A stretch of DNA of 64,000 nt. Origin: Blattamonas nauphoetae. Lineage: Eukaryota > Preaxostyla > Oxymonadida. The translations under genes and the position numbers were made by a program. The stretch is from assembly GCA_033064195.1 (NCBI GenBank), contig JARBJD010000239.1, positions 52,534 through 116,533 on the forward strand. The letters run 5' to 3'. Positions 20,817 through 30,289 of the stretch are shown piece by piece (within the stretch, counting starts at the first letter, position 1; each line of letters opens with the position of its first letter). The notes beneath the pieces are model-generated. The model was not told where the DNA came from. It saw only the letters and a program-made list of their open reading frames with translations, and did not search any database.

Positions 20817-23800
20817 TCAGTCTCGGTTCATGAGAGTGAGTTCTTTCTTTGAGCCTGCGAGCAGCGAAAAGGCGAAGCCGAGTGTCGAGCAAGGAAGACG
20901 CTCCTGACCACACTTTCCATGATCCCAGTTCCCTTCCGACACAAACACAGCTCTACTCGTGTGAGGATACAAATGATACCCAAGCGGTCTGATGTTCGTT
21001 GTGTTGGTCGAATCTGACCCAAACACTTGTTCCAACTTCGCTTTCGTCAGCGTATTGTTCTTCTGTCCAATCAGACTCGTCCAGTCAGATGTGACGACGG
21101 ATCCCACATTTTGTCCCGCCAAATTCACTTCATGACTTCCAGTCGTCCCCGCTGTGATGATCGACACATCGTTCATCACAACATCGCCGAGAGAGAAGGA
21201 AGAGCGAGAGATGAAAACACTTCGTCCCTTTCCTGACGAGCCACAGTTGCATGATGTGAATGAAACAGACGAGAGAGAAAGTTTTCCTGTTGATGTCGAG
21301 TGGATCACTGACCCAGATCCTTCATTTGAGATCGAAGCGAAGGCAATCGACGAGAGAGACAGCGAGGCGGTGTGTGATTGAGAGCACACTGCTCACCGAG
21401 TCGAATGTGAGGGAGGGAACAGAGAGTGATGTGATCATCGTTGATCCTCCACTCAGAGCGAAGAGTGATGTTATTCGTGTCGTGGGTGAATGAGTTAGTG
21501 TTGTTCCTGATCCAATCTTCAGAATTCCAGATGTCATAACAAAGAGTGGTAAGGAAGGGGACACCAATTTCATCGTGTTCGTCCCACTCATCTCCAACTC
21601 CCCTCCCGAAACTGATCCAAATGAGACAGGAATGTCTCCCATCCCATTTCCGACTGTGCCAGATACCACAATCTTTCCCATGGCCACCGAAATGGCAGGT
21701 TGTGTCTGCGATGACGCGAAAATGATTGTAAGCGATGAGAGAGTGAGGAGAGAGTCGAGTGAGGATGTTGTGAACTGACCAGAGCTTGAGTGTGTGATGG
21801 TGTTTCCAGTGATCGTCGCTGCGTGAGCTCCACAGGAAAACGATGTCGATTGCTCAAGTGATGTTTGGAGCTGAAGTGTGATCGGATTCAGCTTTCCTTC
21901 CGTTTTCGATCCAATCGAACTTGCGAACCCTGTCGATCCGACCTCAGCGAGGAACAGCACAAGAGGAACAGCGTCAGATGTGTTCGCGGTGTTCCATCCG
22001 CGATACAGATCGAGGAGAGCTGTTGTTGGAGTGAGTGGGAAAGGTGCCAGGAATGACATGCTTGTTCGTGTGATTGCAGAGGCCAGTGAGGGTGCTTGAA
22101 CAAACACTGCCGATCCACTCCCAGCTGAACATGAGTCGAACGACGTTCCTTCCTCAAGAGGGAACGAACCTGTCGAAGAGAGCACACTCGACAGAGCTCC
22201 TCCCTTCCCAGAACACGAGCACGATGTGAAATTCGTGTCTGTCACTGTCAGTGTCGATCCTTCTCCAAGTTCAGCCAGAATCGCTCCTCCATCTCCAACC
22301 GACGACACGAACTCGAACGAACAGCCAGAGAGTTCCAATCTGCCTTCGGACGAGGAGAGAGAAGAATAAATTACACTTCCACTTCCAACTGTGTGGCTGA
22401 CATTCCCAATCGTTACTGTGCCCAAGTCGAGGTTGCCTCCAGTTTGAGTGAGAAGGGCTGAGGAGGACGAGAAGGGAACTGTGAAGTCGAACACTGTTCC
22501 AGACAGAGTCAGTGTCCCGTCTTCAATTGAGAACAATGAAGCAGAGTGTGTGGTGGAGGAAGGATTGGTGACTGTGACAGAATCGGGGAGTGTCAGAGTG
22601 CTTCCCTTCACATCGAACAGCGGCTGAGTGAGCGATGAGGGAAGTGCCAAACCAATGGACGAGAACGACAGTGGGCCATCTTCAACAACGAACTGTCCAT
22701 TCGAAGCAAAAATGAGCGATTTGGGAGGAGATGAAGATGACGAGATGGATGCACCTGTGGCTGGAGATGAGAGAGATGAGGAGAGGGTGACATCTGAGCT
22801 GAGAGTGAGTTCCTTCTTTGTGTTTGTGAGCATTGGGAAACGAAGTCGAGAGTCGAGCAAGGAAGATGCTCCTGACCACACTTTCCATGATTCCATCCAA
22901 ACCAGACGGTGTTTCAGGTGTTCCTGCAAGAAGTGATTCCAGATTCTCTCCTTTCAAAAACAATACGTTTCCTTTTCCACTTTCACATGAGCAATCAACG
23001 AAGTCTGTCGTTGATGAGATTGAGATCGATCCTGTTCCAGCCAGTTCGATGTTTAGAACTCCTCCCTTCCCTTTCGATTTGCAGTCATCAAACGTCGTTC
23101 CAGCGATGGTCAGTGTCTTTCCAGACGAGATCGTTCCAGACAGAACTGATCCAGCAGTGGCAGTGTTGACGATGGACGTGAAGAACGACGAAGACATGGA
23201 GAGGATCGTTGATGTCTGAGAGATCAGTGGTGCTGCTGTGGAGATTGATGTGAAAGTCGTTCCCTCAATCGACATTGAGCCTGCATTTGTTAACAAAAAC
23301 GATTCCGAAAAAGAAGAACCAACAGCGATATACGATCCATCGACACTGCATCCTTTCAGAGAGATTTCACCAGAAACTGATGAAACAAAAGAACTGGCGA
23401 GGAGTGGCTTCAGTTTGAGACGAGACAGGACCAGTCTACCGCTGCTGACGAGAAGGGTCGACTGAGGATCGGATCTGACGAGTGTTCCATCGATTGTGAT
23501 CGACAAATTGCCAATTGAGATTGATTCGATTGTGTGTTCTGTGTCGAGGAGTGTCATTGTCTGCATTTCTGTCTGAGTTCGAGCAGTATTCTCTGCGAAG
23601 CATTGCGACACAACGAAAGCAACTGTTTTACACTGTTTTCCTTTCACTGCACAAACGTCTTCATCAACTCCTCCCGCCGTCACAATCCAGTTTGGGAAGA
23701 GGATGTTGTTCGTCTCGGTCTTCTCTGTCCACGGACTCCCAGTTGAGATCAACTGATGTGGTTGATGAGAAGTTGAGAAGACGTTCGTGAACGTCGGATT

Positions 23801-24751
23801 TCCAACAGTCCTAATGTCCACTGGATACCCCACACTGGCAGTTGTGGAGGCTATGAAGGTGAGATTGTCCAGTGTGTGCGAACCTGAGGCGTCACCTCGG
23901 ACGAAGAGGATGGTGTGTGTTCCGGCAAAACAGTGCAGAAAGGGACAGTTTGAGATGTTCAGATTTCCTGAGTCGGTTTCAAGAACGCCGATGTGCGAAG
24001 AATTTGATCCACAACGATCAAACACACAATTTGTGATTTTGACAGGCGATGAGGTCGTCCACAGAGCGAGGACACCAACATCACTTCCTGATGAGCACTG
24101 AGTGAATGTGCAGTTGTCGATGAGGCATTCACAATCAGCCAGAATTCGGACAACTGATGAGTGTGTTGTGGCTTCACATGAAGTGAATGAGCATGATTGG
24201 ATTGTCACAGTGTGGCCTTCATGTTCAGCACGAATAATTCCAGCGTCTTGCGAGTTAGAAATCGAGGTGAACGACGAGTGTTCAAGAACGAGCGTTCCAT
24301 ACTCTCGCTTGAGATTGAAGCAGGTGCCCGGATCGTCGGCAGAGAGTGTGCGAAAGATGGAGTTCTTCACTGTCACTGTCTGTTCTGTGGATCCCCCCAT
24401 CTCCATGAAATGAAATCCCCGAATATTCTGCGCGATGATTGTGTCCAGGAGGACAGACGACGCTCCAGTGACGAGGAAGACAGGAACCGCTGTGAGGGTC
24501 AGCCCTTTCAGTTCCATGTTTTGGAGAGAGAGCGTCGAGGTATCAGTTCGGAAGGCTGGAGTTGTGTGGAACGTCGAAGGAAGGGTGAGGAGTGTTCCGG
24601 TCATCGTCAAACTTGATCCGCCGCTGATTGAGGCAATCCCAACGGCTGTCGTGTTGCTCACATCCAAAACCATCGATGGAATGGAGAGTGAATTCCCGTC
24701 TTTCACCGTCCAGAGCGGATAATCGCCAGATGGGATGAAAGTCTGTCCCAT
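20817..24751 (-). pseudogene. Broken beta-helix (pectin-lyase-like) surface-protein gene, main body
   Basis: Three overlapping minus-strand frames (24751-22682, 22929-21322, 21389-20817) together spell one long repetitive protein. It is rich in Ser, Thr, Gly and short beta runs such as SLTMTGTLLTL and KITNCVFDRCGS, the rung pattern of right-handed parallel beta-helices. A Cys signature recurs at unit borders: CGQERLPCSTLGFAFSLL at the 3' end, a homologous but frame-disturbed copy near 22810-22910, and a diverged VCAVKGKQCKTVAFVV copy near 23650. This suggests three large tandem units. The frame must change near 22880-22930 and near 21390, and the last unit stops abruptly at 20817 after KKELTLMNRD. 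Probably a cell-surface or secreted adhesin-like family. Frameshifts could be real decay or residual assembly indels. Confidence 0.7.
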
Positions 24752-25510
24752 TTATCTCCACCTTTCAGACAGAGTGTACTTCAGAGTGTTCGTTGTTTGG
24801 CTGGCTTCAGTGGAAGGTGGAGAAGAAGCTCCGTCTTTAGAAAGGAGCAGCGGACTTTGGATGAGTGTCATTTCATATTCAAATGTGATGTCGTCGATTG
24901 GTGTCGAATCATCCATGTTGATTGGAGGGTTGTTTTCAACAAGACTGTTATCGAGCTCGCAAAAGGAGATTGAATTGTATGTTGTAACTCTGACCACTCC
25001 GAACATGTTCGTATCATTAACCGAACGAGTTGATATACAACCTGGGATTGTGTTGTTTGATATTATTACCTGTGAACGTGGCAAGTTTCTGTGGATGGCA
25101 GACCCACCCCCTCCAGAGCATCTATCTATGGTATTTGACTGGATGATGGCGTCAGCATCATTGACCACCATTCCACCAGCATAGTTCCTGCCGTGGCAAT
25201 CAATAATTTCGTTCCCTTTCACAGTGGCTGATGCTGCGTAGTGGACGCAGAAGGCTCCTCCATCGACCCCGGCAAGGCAGTTCGTAAAATGACAGTCTTC
25301 AACTTTTATGGATCCAGTAGCATAATGATACAAAAAACCTCCTCCGCTCTCCTGTGTTTCGCAGGAATCGAATGTGCAAGTTTTGAATGCGACCCCCGCG
25401 ACATTAGTGAATCTCTGAGTAACTCCATATGTTTTGCCAGTGTATGTTGTAGTAGAACGGAGTAATGACGTGTTCGTGAAAAGGTGCGAATGTCCTCGGT
25501 TGAATGAAGA
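24752..25510 (-). pseudogene. 5' part of the beta-helix protein, separated by one in-frame TAA
   Basis: The frame carries Cys-rich beta-helix rungs (FKTCTFDSCETQESGGGF, VEDCHFTNC, NEIIDCHGR, SNTIDRCSGGGGS). It ends at TAA, and the very next codon, in the same frame, is the ATG that opens the following 689-codon frame. The two segments therefore differ by a single nonsense codon. No ATG lies near the 5' end, so either an upstream exon is missing or the gene is truncated where the divergent APC10 gene begins. Shown as a pseudogene segment; independent short genes remain possible but less likely because spacing is zero and the fold continues. Confidence 0.6.
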
Positions 25511-25543
25511 TCGAGCCACTTTTTTTCTCAACCAGAGGTGGCA

Positions 25544-26168
25544 ATGTTTTACGAATACAAGTCCCAAGCAGTCTGGTCAGCATCAACTACAAAAGGAGGA
25601 CATCCAATTTATAATATCTATGACGATGATCTCAGTACTTTTTGGGAGTATGTCAGAATTCAAATTTCAATGACCCAATTGTCTTCGCCAATCCTTTTTT
25701 CTCATTGTCATCAACTATCAAGGAGCGATGGGAACATTCCACATTCTATCACTGCGCGATTCGAAACACGCGTTGAACTATCAGTCTGCAGTCTCTCATT
25801 TTCTTTCATTTGTCTTTTTGTCCATCGTTCAGCAAATCGCATTCTTCAACACATTTGCCGAAGAAGATTCGTATACTCCCAATGTCTTGACTATTTTCGC
25901 CCATTCTCATTCTGGAACTTTCGAACAAGTTTCAACGAAAACGCTGGAAAGAAAGACTGGATGGGTCCACCTTCCACTCAAACGACCCACTGGAGAGTAT
26001 TATATCACATTTTTTATCCTTTTTAGACCAATTTTCACTGATATCCTCGTCATTTCGATTGGGTCAAACTTTGACCTCGGAAACAATTCACGTGTCTGGC
26101 AAGTTTCACTCAGGGGACCAATCCAGCCAAAGATCCCGTCTCCACAATTGATATTTAATGAATTCTGA
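25544..26168 (+). CDS. APC10: Anaphase-promoting complex subunit 10 (DOC domain)
   Basis: Four exons are inferred: 25544-25647, 25723-25783, 25833-25996 and 26027-26168. The spliced length is 471 nt, giving 156 aa. Introns are 75, 49 and 30 nt with GT..AG ends. The spliced protein follows the DOC1/APC10 beta-sandwich: AVWSASTTKGGHPIYNIYDD, then FWESDGNIPH, a segment containing EEDSYTP, KTGWVHLPL, and a final NNSRVWQVSLRGP (canonical NGRDTHIRQIRIYGP position). APC10 acts as a substrate-recognition co-subunit of the APC/C ubiquitin ligase. The start ATG is the first in frame, but a pyrimidine-rich AG at about 25535 leaves room for one more upstream exon. A partial copy of exons 2-3 including intron 2 lies at 43.2 kb. 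Confidence 0.8.
25997..26026 (+). other. 30-nt intron of APC10
   Basis: GTATTA..TTTTAG. Its removal joins PTGE to the PIFTDILVISIG strand in phase, the correct DOC-domain order. Confidence 0.75.
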
Positions 26169-26862
26169 GAGAGATCCTTGTGAACCTCACTTCGGCCACA
26201 CTGTCTCTGACGAACTCTCCGTCCGATCCACACACTCCTTCCTCTGAACCCGGCCAAATCTGCCCCCAGTTCTCGCCAAACAGATCTGTGTAATTGATGC
26301 TTCAACCCCCTTCAATGTCGTCGGTCATTTCTTGTTCTTTGGTTCTGTCCATCCTCCGCAAGGCTCCTGCGATGGAGTGAATGTGGTTCTTGCTTCGATC
26401 ATTCATCTGTTATGTTCAAGCCCCTATCTGATCAACCAACATTTCCGAAACGAGTCAATCACTATCATCTCTTACCAATTCATCACAAAGCAGGCGTATA
26501 CCCTCGTCAATCTTCTTCCGCTCCTTTCCAAGTTTCTGTTGTATTCTCCAGCCTCGATCACATCAACGGTCTTCATTCGCTCAGCATCTTCATCACGGTA
26601 GGACCGGTTCCATCCACTTTCGCATGTCTCATTGACCCAATCTCATTTTGCTGACGGAAGTGAATCGAGAAGGAAATGAGCATCTGTTACATCTCTTAAA
26701 GAGACATAAAAGAAGAGATATATCTCATTTCAGAGCAAGAGTACGCTCCCAAGTTTTCAAAAAGTGCCTTCCTTATCGTTTGAGAGAGGCCAAGAGATAC
26801 AATACAACGACTTAAAAATAAGAAAAGATCAATTGAGATGGTTTGGTGTTGGAGGAAGGTCC
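26169..26862. other. Intergenic, no secure gene
   Basis: Two plus-strand frames of about 80-90 codons (26332-26654) overlap in different phases. Neither shows a recognisable domain or a supported splice pattern. Confidence 0.4.
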
Positions 26863-27468
26863 TCAACAGGCTGAGAGATTGAACACATGAAAGACCAGAC
26901 CCTGCCTATGGAGATGTGACTGAACACCAGATGTCTCCTCTTTCCAATTGTCCCCTACTTGATCGGAAATGGGTTCATAGGGCGATGGCGGCGATATTGG
27001 AGTTTCTTCTCTTTCTTTCAGTTCTCGAGCGATTCTCTGCTTCTTTTCGATGGTTTTGAGTCCCCACTCTTCGTTCCGTTCCAGAAACGGTTTATTTGGA
27101 ACAAGACTACACAAATAAGGCAGAAAAACACAGACGCATCAGATTCCTCCTGAGCTAGTCGATGCGGTGGGCGAACTTCTCTCATTTCTTGTTCCTCGAG
27201 TTCTTTCTTCAACTTTAGTTCTTTTTGTTTTGTTAGTTCACCCTAAAAAGCATAAGACAAAAATAGTATGACCTTTTCAATGAGTTGAAGGTATCGTGGG
27301 ACTTCCTTTTCTCGATTTGTTTCTGGTGAATTGATTGGTGATGTTTGGTTGATAGATGGCCGAAAAGTACACTCCAAATCATCAGCAGGTGGAGGTGGAG
27401 CTGAAGAATTTATAGAATTTCAGACAAATACAGTGTACGACTCGTTTAGGTGTGATCCCCTGAGTCAT
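26863..27468 (-). CDS. Small coiled-coil protein with CTFRPSIN motif, three tiny introns
   Basis: Four exons are inferred on the minus strand: 27468-27432, 27400-27273, 27242-27136 and 27106-26863. The spliced length is 516 nt, giving 171 aa. Introns are 31, 30 and 29 nt, all GT..AG with a T-rich 3' end, and phases agree. The protein has LECTFRPSIN followed by an acidic-basic coiled coil (KQKELKLKKELEEQE) and a PFLERNEEW segment followed by more coil. The C(T/S)F.P.IN signature followed by coils recalls proteins of cilia and basal bodies, but that is inference. A further open stretch upstream in the same frame (REIAETQAPSVVHLA) means the true start could lie in another exon. Confidence 0.6.
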
Positions 27469-28014
27469 GGCGAGATGGACTACTGATGGGGCCTGCGTTT
27501 CTGCGATTTCTCGAGAGTTCGGACAAAGTTGTGGATTGTGAGCTTTTCTTTCTTCTTCTTCTTCGGCTTGTTGTCGTTGTTGTTGTCTTGCTCATTGGCA
27601 TTGTCATTTTTCTGGAAAAAAGAGAAATTGGAGTTTATTTGCGAACACAACGAGGAAACAGGACTATCAGACAGATTGGGAATCATCAAAATGCTCATCT
27701 ATGATCCAAAAAAATTTGGGTTGAAGAAAACATCAGATGAAAATGAGTGTGAAGGATGAATGGAAGTAGGGTAGACCTGGTTCCTCATCAATGACCCCAA
27801 TCTTATTGAGATTCATTTTTGACTGATGGAAGACCTGAAGAGCGAACCGTGTTCAGTTTGGTAAGTGGTGAGTGTCTGAGATGGGCGTGATCTTCTGATG
27901 TCAAGAATTTGGTTAAAAAAGAACAGAGCAAAGGATTAAACATGAACTGCTGAAATTTAAAATAAGATTATTGAAGAATATTTCCAAATGAAGAGAGGGT
28001 TGCCTGGAGAACCC
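27469..28014. other. Intergenic, possible upstream exons of the coiled-coil gene
   Basis: A Lys/Asn-rich minus-strand frame at 27480-27698 with a strong pyrimidine acceptor near 27631 suggests further exons that could not be joined in phase. The rest has no supported feature. Confidence 0.35.
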
Positions 28015-28311
28015 CTACGCGGCAATGGAGTGTTTAGCAAGCAGAACCCTCGAAGCAAGGTTTGTCGCATCTCGTTGGGCCAACTGAATAGAATCAAAGA
28101 AAGAATGGACTGTAATAATGGAGGAATTGAACTGGATCTCCCTCTGCGACACGTCATCAGCTTCGCCGGTGGCTGCTTCCATCGGAGTGTCCTCATCCAT
28201 CTCTCTCCTCCGCTTGACAAGGAGGACAACACTTGCATCTTGGCGTAGATGAGAATCTTCCTTCTTTTCCTCGTTCTGGTCGTCACGGAAGAAGCTCAGA
28301 TCCCTTGACCT

Positions 28312-28555
28312 GGGTAAGTCTAGGCTCAGATCTAGAAAAGTCTAGACGCAGATCTGCAGATCGGTCTTGGCGCAGATCTGCAGGTCTACACGCAGATCCG
28401 ACATTAACTCCTTATTTTCCACTATACACCTCATTTTATTCTTCCAACACCTCAATATCGACATCATTTCCTATTTTTTGGTTTAAGATCACCATTAGGT
28501 GTTTTTAACATTCAACGTTCAACGAGACCGACCGATCCTGGGTTGATCAAGCAGG
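28312..28555 (+). repeat. Left terminal inverted repeat of the Mutator-like element
   Basis: Nearly identical, inverted, to 29600-29840, including the TTGAACGTTGAATG-type inner segment. Confidence 0.88.
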
Positions 28556-28921
28556 AACCAGTCATTTGAAGCAATCTGATAAATCTAGTTGGTGATTGGT
28601 GACGCGTGAGAAGAATGGAAACAAGACAACAACGTGAAGGTGTTTAGTCTCATCCATTGTTTCAGTTTATGATGAGAAAAACGGAAGACAGGAGGGAGGT
28701 GGCAGAGTGGAAAGATGTACCATGTGATGGGACTAGAAGGAGGCAGGGAGGGATTGGATGAGTCTGGGAGGAATTAGAGAGAAAGAGGGCAGACTCGCCA
28801 ATTGGACTATAGTTGTGAGCTACAATTGAGTAATATTTTTTTTTCTGGTTTCTTTCTAACTTTTCCCTTCTACTCTCTTCTCCTCTTTCTTCTCTTCTTC
28901 CTGCATTGGTTCTTCTTTTTT

Positions 28922-29250
28922 CAGAATCAGGTCGGCATGCCCCAATGTGTTGATGAATGTCCGCAGACTCCTCCTCACTGTGTGGATATTCTGAATCCCA
29001 AGAAACGCCACATCAGCAAAACTGGACGAAACGAAGAATGAAAAAATGATCGAAGGCTTACAGTAACTGACTAAGAGAATGAACAATGCGAAAAATAGGA
29101 AGAATCAACTCTATTTACTGTTCAAAGAACATACGTTGAAACTCTCTTCATATCTTCGGATACGGCCTTCCTAACAGTGTTCCCAACTTGGCGATTGTTG
29201 GACGAGCGTTCACAATCAATAGCGAATATCACACTCTTTGGTCCTGAGAT
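28922..29250 (-). pseudogene. Possible myotubularin phosphatase fragment captured by the element
   Basis: A minus-strand stretch reads VAFLGIQNIHTVRRSLR, which closely follows the myotubularin signature in which an (F/L)L.I.NIH.MR.SL block follows the substrate-proximal strand. Further 5' on the same strand a second stretch (FAIDCERSSNN, with a following Gly) resembles the D.R...N...G block that precedes it in the family. The order is right, but stops and frame changes separate the two, so this is a degraded fragment. The CX5R active site is not seen. Confidence 0.4.
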
Positions 29251-29599
29251 ACTGTCAAGGAGGGACTAAATACCAAACTGAAGATCCTTGAAGGAAGAGA
29301 ATAGTGAGAATGAAGAGTTGGTCAACGTGAGAAATGAGAGAGAGAAGATATCGATGAGAAATCAATAAAAAGTGAAGAAAACTCGAAAAAGCAAACATAT
29401 ATGTTGCTACAATCAATTGACATGGAATAAGAGGCGAATCAATGAACAAATCGTCGTAGACGGAGTGCAGAACAAGAAACGGACAATCCAGCTGTGGGAA
29501 CGGTAATTCTAAAAATGAACATGTAACATGAATGAGAGAACAAACACTCGCTGGAGAACATTCAGTCAGGTGTAGTTACTCGTTATGTCGATGATTAGA

Positions 29600-29840
29600 C
29601 CTGATCAACCCAGGATCGGTCAGTCTCGTTGAACGTTGAATGTTAAAAACACCTAATGGTGATCTTAAACCAAAAAAACAGGAAATGATGTCGATATTGA
29701 GGTGTTGGAAGAATAAAATGAGGTGTATAGTGGAAAATAAGGAGTTAATGTCGGATCTGCGTGTAGACCTGCAGATCTGCGCCTAGACCGATCTGCAGAT
29801 CTGCGTCTAGACTTTTTCGGATCTGAGTCTAGACCTACCC
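29600..29840 (-). repeat. Right terminal inverted repeat of the Mutator-like element
   Basis: Inverted partner of 28312-28555, followed immediately by the second CCTTGACCT. Confidence 0.88.
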
Positions 29841-29993
29841 CCTTGACCTGACCTCGGCCTCACTCACCACCGGCTTCAGGCTGATAGCTTCGTTGATGGG
29901 GAAGAGTTTGGCGGAGTCCAATTCGTTGTGTGTGAAGAGAAGGCGGAGATAGCGACCGGTGCCAGTCAGATTGTTTTTGGCTTGGGTCGGCAT

Positions 29994-30289
29994 GTCCTCC
30001 CCTGAAAACCCGTGTCCTATAGCATTGTCCTATCGAAATTGGCGCTTAATTAGGCTCCATGAGAGTTCTGTTGAAAATCCCTAAAGATGATGTGATATGA
30101 AGGAATTTACTTTTTGTGAAACGCAGAGTGTGTTTTTACGTTCTTTTTGGGTGAATCAGATGTGAAAAGAGGGAATCAGGTTTGACCAAGATAAATAAAA
30201 CTTTGATGGTCAGATCAAGTTGATGATCAATTAGAACACTCGAAACAGACCACCTCCCTCACACAATTGGAAAACCACAAGACAGTAGC
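29994..30289. other. Intergenic, nothing recognised
   Basis: Apart from a splice-acceptor-like site near 30006 on the minus strand, no coding or repeat signal was found. Confidence 0.4.

Larger units (their letters stand above)
28312..29840. mobile_element. Non-autonomous Mutator-like element (1.53 kb, 9-bp target duplication)
   Basis: Terminal inverted repeats of about 245 bp (28312-28555 and 29600-29840) begin GGGTA(A/G)GTCTAG and contain tandem GCAGATCTGCAGATC-like motifs. The perfect direct repeat CCTTGACCT flanks the element at 28303-28311 and 29841-29849. Long terminal repeats plus a 9-bp duplication are the hallmark of MULEs. The interior has no transposase frame. It does contain a minus-strand stretch resembling a host phosphatase. 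Confidence 0.85.
28015..29993 (-). pseudogene. Hypothetical gene split by a Mutator-like insertion
   Basis: The 5' part is 29993-29841 (51 codons from MPTQAKNNLTGTGRYL) and the 3' part is 28302-28015 (96 codons ending LLAKHSIAA). They are exactly in phase once the element at 28312-29840 and one of its two 9-bp target duplications are ignored, giving 146 aa. In the present allele translation would stop at a TAG three bases inside the element. The protein has a short N-terminal LRLLFTHNELDSAKLFPI segment, an acidic middle and a C-terminal helix (SFFDSIQLAQRDATNL). I do not recognise the family. An acceptor-like TTTTCAG just upstream of the ATG allows an earlier exon. Confidence 0.65.

Noticed and set aside
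24740-24770. Use of TAA as a sense codon throughout the window
   Set aside because: H4 and MLH3 end at TAA at the expected family length and position, so a reassigned code does not fit the window as a whole.
27486-27759. Plus-strand frame with a Leu/Val/Ile run like a membrane helix
   Set aside because: It is the antisense of an Asn/Lys-rich low-complexity stretch and has no other support.
28312-29840. Reading the inserted segment as an ordinary intron
   Set aside because: The 9-bp flanking duplication, 245-bp inverted termini starting GGGTA, and lack of GT..AG at the junctions fit a transposon.
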